Shown: positions 15,553-28,972, counted from the first letter of the stretch. The stretch is DNA of 64,000 nt from Solibacillus sp. FSL R7-0682 (GCF_038005985.1 NZ_JBBOUI010000001.1:883501-947500); one strand, 5' to 3'. Notes: generated from the letters alone by a model not told the origin. Translations and numbers: made by a program.

Positions 15553-18500
15553 ATGAGTTTTCACCAGTTACCTAAAGCACAAGGACTATACAATCCGGAA
15601 TTCGAACATGACGCATGTGGGATAGGAATGTATGCCAATATGAAAGGTATCGCATCACATGCCATCGTGAAAAACGGTTTAGAAATGTTATGTCGCTTAG
15701 AACACCGTGCAGGACGTGGGGGAGACGGTAAAACGGGCGACGGCGCAGGACTAATGGTACAAATTCCAGATGCCTTCTTCAAATTAAACTGTCCCGAGTT
15801 AGATTTACCTGAAAAGGGAAAGTACGGTGTAGGTCAATTATTTTTAACGGAAAATGGAGTACAATCACAAAAAATTGAACAAAAAATGAACGAGCTGATT
15901 ACTGGAGAAGGTCAACAATTGATCGGCTGGAGAACAGCTCCAACAAATAAAGAAAACTTAAGTGATATCGCTCAATCGAGTGCACCTGTTGTACGTCAAG
16001 TATTTATCAAATCAACAGAAAGCGATGGCAAAGCATTTGAGCGAAAATTATATGTAATCCGTAAGCAGTTAGAGCATTGGGCAAACGAACAAGGATATGA
16101 ATTATACATTCCTAGTATGTCAAGCCAGACAATGGTTTTTAAAGGATTACTTGCCCCGGAAGAAGTTAGTGACTTTTATATTGATTTACAGGATGAAAGC
16201 TTCGTATCTGCTTTAGCCCTTGTACACTCCCGTTATTCAACAAACACATTCCCATCTTGGAAGCGTGCGCACCCAAATCGTTATATTATTCATAACGGTG
16301 AAATTAACACATTACGAGGCAATATTAATTGGATGCGTGCCCGTGAACAGCAATTTGTATCGGAAGCATTTGGTGATGATCTAGAAAAATTACTACCAAT
16401 TATTGATACAACGGGTTCAGACTCTTCAATGCTTGATAACGCCTTTGAGTTTTTCGTGTTAGCAGGTCGTACTCCAGCACAAACAGCTATGATGATGATT
16501 CCAGAGCCATGGACAGAAAATCCACGCATCGAGGAAGACCGCAAAGCATTTTATCAATATCACGCAAGTTTAATGGAACCATGGGATGGTCCGACAGCCA
16601 TTTGCTTCACCGATGGGAAACAAATCGGTGCAATTTTAGATCGCAACGGATTACGTCCAGGACGTTTGTATGTAACGAAAGATGACCATGTCATTTTCTC
16701 ATCAGAAACGGGTGTTGTTGATTACGCAGAGGAAGATATTTTATATAAAGACCGTTTAAGCCCAGGGCGTATGCTTCTAATCGATTTAGAGCAAGGACGA
16801 ATCATTTCAGATGAAGAGTTGAAATCAGAAATGGCAGCTGCACAGCCGTATGCAACGTGGTTGGAAGAAAATATGCTAAAGCTTGAAACAAAAGTAGAAA
16901 AGCTTGCAGAGGTAACAGATATTACATTACGTCAAAAAATTCACGGCTACACATATGAAGACGTTCAAAAATATATTGTGCCATTAGCTAAAGAAGGAAA
17001 AGATCCGCTAGGCTCGATGGGGAACGACTCACCGCTTGCTGTATTATCTGAGCGACCACAATCATTATTTAATTACTTTAAGCAGCTTTTCGCACAAGTA
17101 ACAAATCCACCAATTGATTCGATTCGTGAACATGTTGTAACGTCGACAATGACGCTTTTAGGGGCAGAAGGTGATTTATTACATCCAACAGCTCAAAATG
17201 CGCGTAGGATAATTTTAAATACACCAGTGTTAACGACTGCTGAGTATGAGCAATTAATAAATAATAAAGAAGAAGATTTTGAAGTAGCTGAAATTTCTTT
17301 ATTATTTACTGAAAATTTAGAAAGTGAATTAAATCGAATTAAAGCAGAGGCAGAAGCGGCAATTTTTGGTGGTAAAACGATTTTAGTGTTATCGGATTAT
17401 GTAGAGGATGCAAAACAACTTACAATACCAGTTTTACTTGCGGCTAGTGCAATCCACCAATATTTGGTACGAATTGGCTTACGAACAAAAGTAAGTATCG
17501 TTGTGAATAGTGGTGAAGTTCGTGAGGTACATCATTTTGCTGCATTAATCGGCTTTGGTGTTGATGCCATTCATCCGTATTTAGCATATGCAACGATTGC
17601 AGAAGCAATTGAAAAGGATCATTTAGACATTGCTTATGAAAAGGCCATACAAAAATTCCGCAAAGGAGCGGCAGATGGTGTTGTGAAGGTCATGTCAAAA
17701 ATGGGGATTTCAACTGTACAATCTTATCGTGGCGCACAAGTATTTGAGGCGGTAGGTATTTCAAAGACTGTTATTGAAGAATATTTTACAGGTACAGCTT
17801 CTCAAATAGATGGCATTGATTTAGCGACAATTGGCGAGGAAGCGACACGACGCCATGAGGCAGCTGTATTGTCAATGAATCCGGAGCTTCAATCAGGGTC
17901 AGATTTCCAATGGCGTGCTGACGGTGAACATCATGCTTTCAATCCAAAAACAATTCATACCTTGCAATGGGCGACACGCAAAAATGATTATGGTCTATAT
18001 CGCATGTTTGCTGAAATGGCTAATGAAGAGAGAATTGGTTTTTTACGAAATCTTTTTGAGTTTAAAAAGGCAGAACGTCGTTTACCGATGGAAGAGGTTG
18101 AATCAGTTGAGTCAATTGTTAAACGATTCAAATCAGGTGCGATGTCATTTGGTTCTTTATCGAAAGAAGCGCATGAAACATTGGCAATTGCGATGAATAA
18201 ATTAGGTGCACGTTCAAATTCTGGTGAAGGTGGGGAAGATCCTGCTCGATTTACACCAGAAACTAATGGTGATAGTAAGCGTTCAGCAATAAAGCAAATC
18301 GCATCAGGTCGTTTTGGCGTAAAATCGCATTATTTAGTTAATGCTGATGAACTTCAAATCAAAATGGCACAAGGAGCGAAGCCAGGTGAAGGTGGTCAAT
18401 TACCGGGCAATAAAGTATATCCTTGGGTAGCAGAAGTACGTGGCTCGACACCTGGCGTTGGTTTAATTTCACCACCACCACATCATGATATTTATTCGAT

Positions 18501-20073
18501 CGAGGATATGGCGGAATTGATTCATGATTTAAAAAATGCAAACCGTTATGCTCGCATTTCAGTAAAGCTTGTCGCAAAAGCAGGCGTTGGTACGATTGCA
18601 GCGGGTGTGGCGAAGGGTGCTGCTGATGTAATCGTTATTTCAGGATATGACGGTGGTACAGGTGCATCCCCGAAGACGTCGATTAAGCATACAGGTTTAC
18701 CGTGGGAGCTAGGATTAGCAGAAGCTCATCAAACATTAATGTTAAATGGCTTAAGGGACCGCGTTATTTTAGAGACGGATGGAAAGCTAATGACAGGTAA
18801 AGATGTTATTATGGCAGCATTATTAGGAGCTGAAGAATTCGGATTCGCAACAGCACCATTAATCGTTTTAGGCTGTGTGATGATGCGTGCGTGTCATTTA
18901 GATACATGTCCGGTAGGCGTAGCAACACAAAATCCAGAGCTACGTGCAAAATTTATGGGGAATGCAGATCACGTTGTTAATTATATGCGTTTCATTGCAG
19001 AGGAAATGCGAGAGTATATGAGTATTCTAGGTTTCCGTACTGTAGAAGAAATGGTTGGGCGAACAGATGTATTGCAAATTTCAGAACGTACGAAAAAGCA
19101 TTGGAAAGCAAGTCAGTTAGATTTAACTGCCCTACTTTATCAAATACAAGGTACTCGTACAAAGCAAGTAGAGCAAGATCATCATATTGCAGAAAGTTTC
19201 GATGTACGTGAGCTATTACCAAAAGTCGAAAAAGCAATTGCTGAAAAACAAGTAGTAGAACTTGATTATCCGATAAAAAATACAGATCGTGTTATGGGGA
19301 CAATTGTAGGTAGTGTAATTTCACGTAAATACGGGGAAGTCGGCTTACCAGACAATACAATTCAACTTAATTTCACTGGTCATGCAGGTCAAAGCTTCGG
19401 TGCATTTGCACCACGAGGAATGACAATGCGCGTTGTTGGAGATGTCAATGACTACTTTGGTAAAGGCCTATCTGGTGGTAAAGTTGTAGCGATTGCACCC
19501 ATTAAAGGAGAGCAAGAGAAAAACGTTATTGCTGGGAATGTTTGTTTATATGGTGCAACGAGCGGTAAAGCGTTTATTAATGGGCGCGCAGGTCATCGTT
19601 TTGGTGTCCGGAACTCAGGTGCAAACATAGTGGTGGAAGGTATTGGCGATCACGGTTGTGAATATATGACGGGTGGTAAAATTGTCATTTTAGGTGATGT
19701 TGGTCAAAACTTTGGTGCAGGGATGTCAGGCGGCATCGGTTATGTGTTACCGACAGACGAAGAACAATTTAAAGCACAATGCAACATGGAGATGATTGAA
19801 TTTGAAAAGTTAACCGAGGAGCATGAAATTGAATCAGTGCGTCAAATGATTATTAAACACTTAGAGGAAACGGATAGTTCGTATGCGTTAGATATTTTAG
19901 CGAAATGGGAGAAATTTGTTCCAAAATTTGTGAAAGTTGTACCGTCAGATTATAAAGCGATTATCGAAAAAATTGAACTGCATAAATTAAATGGGTTAAC
20001 GGCAGATAATGCAGCGATGCAGGCGTTTGTAGAAGTAACAGAAAGTCAAAAAAAGCTTGTGAGTTCAAAATAA
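15553..20073 (+). CDS. gltA: glutamate synthase large subunit
   Basis: A 1506-residue glutamate synthase alpha subunit (GltB in E. coli naming). The N-terminal propeptide would be removed before Cys22 in HDACGIGM, which becomes the glutaminase nucleophile. Then come the class II amidotransferase domain, the central domain, the FMN-binding synthase domain (EGGQLPGNKVYPWVAEVR; cluster cysteines in CVMMRACHLDTCPVG for a 3Fe-4S centre) and the GXGXG structural domain (GGKIVILGDVGQNFGAGMSG). It makes glutamate from 2-oxoglutarate and glutamine. The ribosome site GAGGGGG precedes the ATG. Operon with gltB. Confidence 0.97.
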   Translation: MSFHQLPKAQGLYNPEFEHDACGIGMYANMKGIASHAIVKNGLEMLCRLEHRAGRGGDGKTGDGAGLMVQIPDAFFKLNCPELDLPEKGKYGVGQLFLTENGVQSQKIEQKMNELITGEGQQLIGWRTAPTNKENLSDIAQSSAPVVRQVFIKSTESDGKAFERKLYVIRKQLEHWANEQGYELYIPSMSSQTMVFKGLLAPEEVSDFYIDLQDESFVSALALVHSRYSTNTFPSWKRAHPNRYIIHNGEINTLRGNINWMRAREQQFVSEAFGDDLEKLLPIIDTTGSDSSMLDNAFEFFVLAGRTPAQTAMMMIPEPWTENPRIEEDRKAFYQYHASLMEPWDGPTAICFTDGKQIGAILDRNGLRPGRLYVTKDDHVIFSSETGVVDYAEEDILYKDRLSPGRMLLIDLEQGRIISDEELKSEMAAAQPYATWLEENMLKLETKVEKLAEVTDITLRQKIHGYTYEDVQKYIVPLAKEGKDPLGSMGNDSPLAVLSERPQSLFNYFKQLFAQVTNPPIDSIREHVVTSTMTLLGAEGDLLHPTAQNARRIILNTPVLTTAEYEQLINNKEEDFEVAEISLLFTENLESELNRIKAEAEAAIFGGKTILVLSDYVEDAKQLTIPVLLAASAIHQYLVRIGLRTKVSIVVNSGEVREVHHFAALIGFGVDAIHPYLAYATIAEAIEKDHLDIAYEKAIQKFRKGAADGVVKVMSKMGISTVQSYRGAQVFEAVGISKTVIEEYFTGTASQIDGIDLATIGEEATRRHEAAVLSMNPELQSGSDFQWRADGEHHAFNPKTIHTLQWATRKNDYGLYRMFAEMANEERIGFLRNLFEFKKAERRLPMEEVESVESIVKRFKSGAMSFGSLSKEAHETLAIAMNKLGARSNSGEGGEDPARFTPETNGDSKRSAIKQIASGRFGVKSHYLVNADELQIKMAQGAKPGEGGQLPGNKVYPWVAEVRGSTPGVGLISPPPHHDIYSIEDMAELIHDLKNANRYARISVKLVAKAGVGTIAAGVAKGAADVIVISGYDGGTGASPKTSIKHTGLPWELGLAEAHQTLMLNGLRDRVILETDGKLMTGKDVIMAALLGAEEFGFATAPLIVLGCVMMRACHLDTCPVGVATQNPELRAKFMGNADHVVNYMRFIAEEMREYMSILGFRTVEEMVGRTDVLQISERTKKHWKASQLDLTALLYQIQGTRTKQVEQDHHIAESFDVRELLPKVEKAIAEKQVVELDYPIKNTDRVMGTIVGSVISRKYGEVGLPDNTIQLNFTGHAGQSFGAFAPRGMTMRVVGDVNDYFGKGLSGGKVVAIAPIKGEQEKNVIAGNVCLYGATSGKAFINGRAGHRFGVRNSGANIVVEGIGDHGCEYMTGGKIVILGDVGQNFGAGMSGGIGYVLPTDEEQFKAQCNMEMIEFEKLTEEHEIESVRQMIIKHLEETDSSYALDILAKWEKFVPKFVKVVPSDYKAIIEKIELHKLNGLTADNAAMQAFVEVTESQKKLVSSK

Positions 20074-20088
20074 GAGGAGGGTTCTAGC

Positions 20089-21570
20089 ATGGGAAAAACA
20101 ACAGGATTTATGGAATATAAACGTGAAAAAGTACAGGAAAAACCTCCACTAGAGCGCATTTCAAGCTGGAATGAATATGCAAGTAAGCTTTCTGATGAAA
20201 AATTACAAACTCAAGGGGCTCGTTGCATGGATTGTGGTACACCTTTTTGCCATATGGGAATCGAAATTCGCGGTACGGCAGCAGGTTGCCCAATTAACAA
20301 CGTAATACCAGAATGGAATGACTTAGTATATAAAGGCAAGTGGAAGGAAGCATTAGATCGCTTGCATATGACGAATAACTTCCCTGAATTTACAGGGAGA
20401 GTTTGTCCAGCGCCCTGTGAAGGTTCCTGTACGTTAGCTATTACAGATCCAGCTGTCGCGATTAAATCTATTGAGCGTACGATTATCGATAAAGGCTTTG
20501 AGGATGGTTGGGTAACACCTCGTGTTCCAAAGGAGCGTACTACTTATAAAGTAGCAATCGTTGGATCGGGACCTGCTGGGTTAGCAGCAGCTGATCAATT
20601 AAATCAAATGGGACATAACGTAACAGTATTTGAACGTTCAGACCGTTTTGGTGGCTTGCTAATGTATGGTATTCCAAACATGAAGCTTGAAAAGGAAATT
20701 ATAGAACGTCGTATACACTTACTATCATTAGAAGGAATACGCTTTGTTGCAAATACTGAAGTAGGAAAAGATGTAACAAAAGAACAACTGCAAGCTGATT
20801 TTGATGCTGTCATTTTATGTACTGGTGCACAAAAGCAACGTCAGCTTCATATGGAAGGTAGCGATGCAGGCAATATTCATTTAGCGATGGATTATTTAAC
20901 GTGTGTTACAAAAAGCTTGCTCGATTCCAACTTTGAGGATAAAAAGGCATTAAACGTGGAAGGAAAGGATGTTATCGTGATCGGTGGTGGTGATACTGGT
21001 GCGGACTGTGTAGCAACGTCGCTACGTCAAAAGTGTCGCTCAGTATACCAATTCGGTAAGCACCCTCAACAGGCAAAAACGCGTACTGATGAGACGATGT
21101 GGCCAAAGGATCCTAACATTTATACGTTAGACTATGCGTATGCGGAGGCTGATGCGAAATTTGGACGTGATCCACGTGAGTATTGTATTCAAACTACGAA
21201 AATTATTAAGGATGCAAACAATAATGTGAAAGAACTTCACACTATTCAAATGGAAAAAATACTAGGTGAAGATGGCTTCCACTATTTTAAAGAGCTTCCG
21301 GGTACTGAAAAGGTGTGGCCGGCACAACATGTATTCGTAGCGATCGGATTTGAAGGGACAGAAAAAGAAACACCAGAGCATTTTGGTGTTGATGTAACGA
21401 ATAATCGGATTCGTGCTTCTATTAAAGATTACGAGACTTCAGTACCGGGTGTTTTTGCGGCAGGTGATGCGCGCCGTGGTCAAAGCTTAATCGTATGGGC
21501 AATTAAAGAAGGGCGTGCGGTTGCAGCAAGCGTACATTACTATTTAACGGATGTACTAGTTAAAAACTAA
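20089..21570 (+). CDS. gltB: glutamate synthase small subunit
   Basis: A 493-residue NADPH-dependent electron-input subunit (GltD in E. coli naming). The N-terminal part has cysteine groups CMDCGTPFCHMG, GCPIN and CPAPCEGSC for two 4Fe-4S clusters. The FAD site is GSGPAGLAAADQL and the NAD(P)H site is GGGDTGADCVATS. The end has the ATG-type FAD motif GVFAAGDARRGQSLIVWAI. It passes electrons to the FMN of the large subunit. It starts 15 bases after gltA behind AGGAGGG. Confidence 0.97.
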   Translation: MGKTTGFMEYKREKVQEKPPLERISSWNEYASKLSDEKLQTQGARCMDCGTPFCHMGIEIRGTAAGCPINNVIPEWNDLVYKGKWKEALDRLHMTNNFPEFTGRVCPAPCEGSCTLAITDPAVAIKSIERTIIDKGFEDGWVTPRVPKERTTYKVAIVGSGPAGLAAADQLNQMGHNVTVFERSDRFGGLLMYGIPNMKLEKEIIERRIHLLSLEGIRFVANTEVGKDVTKEQLQADFDAVILCTGAQKQRQLHMEGSDAGNIHLAMDYLTCVTKSLLDSNFEDKKALNVEGKDVIVIGGGDTGADCVATSLRQKCRSVYQFGKHPQQAKTRTDETMWPKDPNIYTLDYAYAEADAKFGRDPREYCIQTTKIIKDANNNVKELHTIQMEKILGEDGFHYFKELPGTEKVWPAQHVFVAIGFEGTEKETPEHFGVDVTNNRIRASIKDYETSVPGVFAAGDARRGQSLIVWAIKEGRAVAASVHYYLTDVLVKN

Positions 21571-21580
21571 ACATTTTAAA

Positions 21581-21618
21581 AACGTCATTTCGGCTAATCG
21601 AAATGACGTTTTTTTTCT
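21581..21618 (+). terminator. gltAB terminator
   Basis: Perfect 12-bp stem AACGTCATTTCG/CGAAATGACGTT with loop GCTAAT and eight T. Confidence 0.93.
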
Positions 21619-21795
21619 CACTTTTAATCGTTAATACTGATAATCAACGAATAAGTGAAATTGATTCTCAATTAGAAGTTTCGAATTGAAAATGATGGAT
21701 TCATAATAAACTCTATTTATATAGTAGAAACAAACTAAATAAAAGCGTTTTTAAAGATTAATAAAGATTTTTTAATTAAAATCATTCTAAACTAT

Positions 21796-21824
21796 TTGCA
21801 ACAAACATTCATTTCGGGTAAGAT
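21796..21824 (+). promoter_or_regulatory. suf operon promoter
   Basis: TTGCAA, 17 bp, TAAGAT. A short dyad (CATTTG-N5-CAAATG) follows in the leader at about 21848-21864. The remaining part of the 313-bp gltB-sufC gap, after the gltAB terminator, shows nothing else I can name. Confidence 0.55.
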
Positions 21825-21883
21825 TGTAATGATATTAATTTGGCATGCATTTGTCATGCAAATGAACATTTGGAGGTAATCTA

Positions 21884-22666
21884 ATGGCAACTTTAGAAAT
21901 TAAAGATCTTCACGTTGAAATCGACGGAAAAGAGATTTTAAAAGGTTTAAACCTTACAATTAACACAAACGAAGTACACGCGATCATGGGTCCAAACGGT
22001 ACTGGTAAATCAACTTTAGCTTCAGCAATTATGGGGCATCCAAAATACGTAGTAACACAAGGTGACGTATTAATCGATGGTGAAAACGTATTAGAAATGG
22101 AAGTAGATGAGCGTGCTCAAGCAGGTCTATTTTTAGCTATGCAATATCCATCAGAAATCGCAGGTGTTACAAATGCAGACTTCTTACGTTCAGCAATTAA
22201 CGCTAGTCGTGAAGAAGGCGATGAAATTTCATTAATGAAATTCATCCGTGAATTAGACAAAACAATGGAATTCTTAGAAATGCCAGAAGAAATGGCGCAA
22301 CGTTACTTAAACGAAGGCTTCTCTGGCGGTGAGAAAAAACGTAATGAAATTTTACAAATGATGATGATTAAACCAACTTTCGGTATTTTAGATGAAATTG
22401 ACTCTGGTTTAGATATCGACGCATTAAAAGTAGTATCTAAAGGTATTAACGAAATGCGCGGCGAAGGCTTCGGTTGCTTAATGATCACACACTACCAACG
22501 TTTACTTAACTACATCACTCCGGACCACGTACACGTAATGATGCAAGGGCGCGTAGTTAAATCTGGTGGTGCAGAATTAGCACAACGTTTAGAAGCAGAA
22601 GGCTATGAATGGATTAAACAAGAGCTAGGTATTGAGAATACTGATGCTGTTACAGAAGAAGCATAA
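21884..22666 (+). CDS. sufC: Fe-S assembly ATPase SufC
   Basis: A 260-residue ABC-type ATPase without a membrane partner. Walker A is GPNGTGKST, the signature is FSGGEKKRNE, and Walker B is FGILDEIDSGLD, the SufC form. It works with SufB and SufD in the SufBCD scaffold that builds Fe-S clusters. The ribosome site GGAGG precedes the ATG. First gene of sufC-sufD-sufS-sufU-sufB. Confidence 0.97.
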   Translation: MATLEIKDLHVEIDGKEILKGLNLTINTNEVHAIMGPNGTGKSTLASAIMGHPKYVVTQGDVLIDGENVLEMEVDERAQAGLFLAMQYPSEIAGVTNADFLRSAINASREEGDEISLMKFIRELDKTMEFLEMPEEMAQRYLNEGFSGGEKKRNEILQMMMIKPTFGILDEIDSGLDIDALKVVSKGINEMRGEGFGCLMITHYQRLLNYITPDHVHVMMQGRVVKSGGAELAQRLEAEGYEWIKQELGIENTDAVTEEA

Positions 22667-22684
22667 TTAAGGAGGACGACTAAG

Positions 22685-25651
<2,967 letters not shown>

Positions 25652-25665
25652 TGACTGTAAGTAAG

Positions 25666-25698
25666 GCTAAAATGAATGATTGCATCATGCATTTTAGC
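25666..25698 (+). other. strong hairpin between sufU and sufB
   Basis: GCTAAAATG/CATTTTAGC plus ATGAT/ATCAT with one A-G mismatch and a 3-base loop: 14 paired bases in 33. No T-run follows. Likely an RNA processing or differential-stability element in the suf mRNA. Confidence 0.65.
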
Positions 25699-25730
25699 AC
25701 ACTTCTCATATAATGAACGGAGGAGACAAC

Positions 25731-27128
25731 ATGGCTAAAAAAATGCCTGATATCGGCGATTACAAATATGGCTTCCATGACAAGGACGTATCAATTTTCC
25801 GTTCTGAGCGTGGACTAACAGAAGAAATCGTTCGTGAAATCTCAAACATGAAAGAAGAGCCACAGTGGATGCTTGACTACCGCTTAAAAGCTCTTGAAAA
25901 ATTCTACGAAATGCCAATGCCTCAATGGGGCGGCGACCTTGGCTCATTAAACTTCGATGAAATTACGTATTATGTAAAGCCATCTGAAGCGACACAACGT
26001 TCATGGGATGAAGTACCTGAAGAAATCAAAACAACATTTGATAAATTAGGTATTCCTGAAGCAGAGCAAAAGTATCTTGCAGGTGTATCTGCTCAGTATG
26101 AATCTGAAGTAGTTTACCACAACATGAAGCAAGACCTTGAAGATATGGGTGTTATTTTTAAAGATACAGACTCAGCATTAAAAGAAAACGAAGAAATCTT
26201 CAAAAAACACTGGGGTACAGTAATCCCTTACACTGACAACAAATTTGCGGCTTTAAACTCTGCAGTTTGGTCTGGTGGTTCATTCATCTACATGCCTAAA
26301 GGTGTTAAATTAGATACACCATTACAAGCATACTTCCGTATTAACTCTGAAAACATGGGTCAATTCGAGCGTACGCTGATCATTGTAGATGAAGATGCAT
26401 CTGTACACTACGTAGAAGGATGTACAGCACCAGTTTACACAACAAACTCTCTACACTCAGCTGTAGTAGAAATTATCGTTAAAAAGAACGCATATTGCCG
26501 TTATACAACAATCCAAAACTGGGCGAACAACGTATACAACCTAGTTACAAAACGTACTGTAGTTGAAGAAAACGGTACGATGGAATGGATCGACGGTAAC
26601 ATCGGTTCTAAACTAACAATGAAATACCCAGCATGTATCCTTAAAGGCGAAGGTGCTCGTGGTATGACATTATCAATTGCATTAGCAGGTAAAGGTCAAC
26701 ACCAACACGCTGGTGCCAAAATGATTCACTTAGCACCAAACACATCTTCTACAATCGTTTCTAAATCGATTGCGAAGCAAGGTGGTAAAGTAACATACCT
26801 TGGTCAAGTGAAGTTCGGTAAAAATGCGTCAGGTGCTCGTGCAAACATCGAGTGTGACACGTTAATTATGGATAATCAATCAACGTCTGATACAATTCCA
26901 TACAATGAGATTTTAAATGATAACGTATCTTTAGAGCACGAAGCGAAAGTTTCGAAAGTATCTGAAGAGCAATTATTCTACTTAATGTCTCGTGGTATTT
27001 CTGAAGAAGAAGCGACAGAAATGATCGTAATGGGCTTCATTGAGCCATTCACAAAAGAATTACCAATGGAATACGCAGTAGAAATGAACCGTCTAATCAA
27101 GTTCGAGATGGAAGGTTCTATCGGATAA
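25731..27128 (+). CDS. sufB: Fe-S assembly scaffold SufB
   Basis: A 465-residue SufB. It shares the beta-helix core and C-terminal [17 protein letters not shown] helix with SufD but carries the SufB-specific cysteines and histidines (for example [18 protein letters not shown]). It is the main scaffold on which the cluster is built with SufC and SufD. The start is ATG 25731, 7 bases after GGAGG; a frame six codons longer has no ribosome site. Last gene of the operon, separated from sufU by 79 bases holding a hairpin. Confidence 0.97.
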   Translation: MAKKMPDIGDYKYGFHDKDVSIFRSERGLTEEIVREISNMKEEPQWMLDYRLKALEKFYEMPMPQWGGDLGSLNFDEITYYVKPSEATQRSWDEVPEEIKTTFDKLGIPEAEQKYLAGVSAQYESEVVYHNMKQDLEDMGVIFKDTDSALKENEEIFKKHWGTVIPYTDNKFAALNSAVWSGGSFIYMPKGVKLDTPLQAYFRINSENMGQFERTLIIVDEDASVHYVEGCTAPVYTTNSLHSAVVEIIVKKNAYCRYTTIQNWANNVYNLVTKRTVVEENGTMEWIDGNIGSKLTMKYPACILKGEGARGMTLSIALAGKGQHQHAGAKMIHLAPNTSSTIVSKSIAKQGGKVTYLGQVKFGKNASGARANIECDTLIMDNQSTSDTIPYNEILNDNVSLEHEAKVSKVSEEQLFYLMSRGISEEEATEMIVMGFIEPFTKELPMEYAVEMNRLIKFEMEGSIG

Positions 27129-27146
27129 TTTAATATTCAAACATCA

Positions 27147-27192
27147 AGAGATTTCAAGCAGCAAACCGTTGCTTGAAATCTCTTTTTTTTTA
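27147..27192 (+). terminator. suf operon terminator
   Basis: Perfect 14-bp stem AGAGATTTCAAGCA/TGCTTGAAATCTCT followed by a long T-run. Confidence 0.95.
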
Positions 27193-27282
27193 ATAATATG
27201 TTGGAACGTAGTGGAAGTATGCATCATGTCTGTTATGCACGGGATATTCAAAGTGGACTTTTCTTAAAGTACCGAAAATAAT

Positions 27283-27309
27283 TGTAACCTTTTTCAAACC
27301 TCAAACGAA
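27283..27309 (+). promoter_or_regulatory. ECF (sigma-X type) promoter of the sigma/SpoIIP pair
   Basis: TGTAAC, 17 bp, CGAA. This matches the B. subtilis sigma-X recognition pattern (TGTAAC-N17-CGAC) except for the last base, and lies 34 bases before the start codon of an ECF sigma gene, as expected for autoregulation. Confidence 0.6.
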
Positions 27310-27342
27310 TAATAAGTGATTACATAAAAAGGAGGGAAAAGT

Positions 27343-27882
27343 TTGCTTGATTCTAAAAGTTTAGAGTCTCGTATTGTTAATATTTATAATGATCATTATT
27401 TAAACGTGTACAAATTTCTTATTTGTTTTTCAGGAAATCAAAACGATGCTGAAGACATGACACAAGAAGTATTTATCCGGGTATTAAAAAATTTGCCCAA
27501 CTTTAATGGCCAAAACAATTTAAAAACATGGATTTTTTCCATAGCAAAGCATGTAGCGGTTGATCATTATCGGAAAAAGAAATTTGCATCGGTTTTTAAG
27601 GACGGTTTCTTCAATAAACTAGAGTTTACTGGAAATAAACCGGATGAAGTGTATGAAATTACAGAAATAAAACAAATTGTCCATGAGGCGATTTCAAAAT
27701 TAAAGCCTAAATATAGAGCAGTAGTTATTATTCGCGGAATAAATGAATTTTCCATAAAAGAAACTTCAGAAATCTTGCAATGTAGTGAATCTAAGGTGAA
27801 AGTCGATTATCACAGAGCATTAAAAGAACTTAAACGAAAACTAAATTTTGATGTGGAAGGGGTTTTTACAAATGCAAAATGA
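27343..27882 (+). CDS. ECF sigma factor, SigX-like
   Basis: A 179-residue sigma-70 family protein of ECF size. Region 2 (about 24-88) holds DAEDMTQEVFIRVLKNL and the DNA-melting segment KTWIFSIAKHVAVDHYRKKK. Region 4 (about 120-172) has FSIKETSEILQCSESKVKV, the HTH. From memory, both segments resemble B. subtilis SigX, including FSESKVK. The start is TTG 27343, 7 bases after AGGAGG. The next gene begins inside its 3' end. A sigma-X-like promoter precedes it, so autoregulation is likely. Confidence 0.88.
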   Translation: MLDSKSLESRIVNIYNDHYLNVYKFLICFSGNQNDAEDMTQEVFIRVLKNLPNFNGQNNLKTWIFSIAKHVAVDHYRKKKFASVFKDGFFNKLEFTGNKPDEVYEITEIKQIVHEAISKLKPKYRAVVIIRGINEFSIKETSEILQCSESKVKVDYHRALKELKRKLNFDVEGVFTNAK

Positions 27883-28759
27883 AAAAGAATTATTTGATTT
27901 GATTAAGGACACTTACCCACAAAATCCAAGAAAAGAGTTTATCGTCACAGTTGAAAATAAACTTAGACAACAAGCAAGAGGCATGAATAAAAAAGGGACG
28001 ATTAAAAAGTTTTCTTTAATTTCTAGTAGCATTTTACTTTTTACTTTAGCTTTCACATGGATATTCTTTTTTTATGGGAAGGAAATAATAAATGATGTAA
28101 ATAATGTAAAAGATCAATCAGTATTTTCGACTATTGAAAATGAAGATCCATTAGTTCTCATTTATCATACGCACAATTATGAATCATTTATTCCAGAAAC
28201 TAAAAATCCATATAGTGAATCTACTAATATAACATTAGTAGGACGGGCATTAAGTAATGCGTTAAAAGGAAATAATATTAACACGGTCTTTGATGATACG
28301 GATGTAATGGGAATTTTAAAGGAACGTAACTTACGTTTTACCGATTCGTATGCAGTTACAAGGGAAATACTTACAAACCTATTAAATGAACATGATACTG
28401 TGAAAATGGTTTTTGATATACACAGGGGATCACTAGGACAAGCAGATAGGACTGTAAATATTGATGGAGTTGATTATGCAAAGGTTTTATTTGTTGTCTC
28501 TAAAACGACTGATAACTATAAGGAGAATAGGGAGTTTGCAAATCTCCTTCACGAAAAATTGGAAGAATTGTATCCTCAATTATCAAAAGGTGTTTTTGAA
28601 AAAGGAGTGGATCCAAGAAACACGTATAATCAGGATCTCCATATAAATTCTACATTAGTAGAAATAGGTGGGACTGAAAATACGTTAGAAGAGTCTTATA
28701 GAACGGCTGATATTCTTGCAAAAGTCATTAAAGAAATTATTGAAAATAAGGAAGAGTAA
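27872..28759 (+). CDS. membrane-anchored SpoIIP-domain protein, putative anti-sigma factor
   Basis: A 295-residue protein: cytoplasmic N-terminus of about 48 residues, one membrane helix (about 49-68), and an outer domain with SpoIIP signatures: YHTHNYESF (98-106), VFDIHRGSLG (180-189) and NQDLHINSTLVEIGG (253-267). SpoIIP is an amidase/endopeptidase of peptidoglycan acting during engulfment. The catalytic His and Glu positions look intact. It starts at ATG 27872, overlapping the sigma gene by 11 bases, exactly where an anti-sigma factor is expected, and its N-terminus resembles those of anti-sigma proteins. It is much shorter than SpoIIP proper (about 400 residues). The dual role is inferred. 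Confidence 0.75.
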   Translation: MQNEKELFDLIKDTYPQNPRKEFIVTVENKLRQQARGMNKKGTIKKFSLISSSILLFTLAFTWIFFFYGKEIINDVNNVKDQSVFSTIENEDPLVLIYHTHNYESFIPETKNPYSESTNITLVGRALSNALKGNNINTVFDDTDVMGILKERNLRFTDSYAVTREILTNLLNEHDTVKMVFDIHRGSLGQADRTVNIDGVDYAKVLFVVSKTTDNYKENREFANLLHEKLEELYPQLSKGVFEKGVDPRNTYNQDLHINSTLVEIGGTENTLEESYRTADILAKVIKEIIENKEE

Positions 28760-28972
28760 AATGGTGGTATATTTTTGGGAACGGTGAGTTGAGATTTCGA
28801 ATATAAACATTGAAACATAGCAGGAAATATGTATTTTTAGTGAAAAATAGACGTTACAGGGCATTGTTCATTAATTGTTAACTTAGAAAATATTTACAAT
28901 AAATTCGTCCGATGAAATAATTAATGCAAGAAGTCATTAATTGAATCTAATTTGATAAGGGAGCGAATTTAT

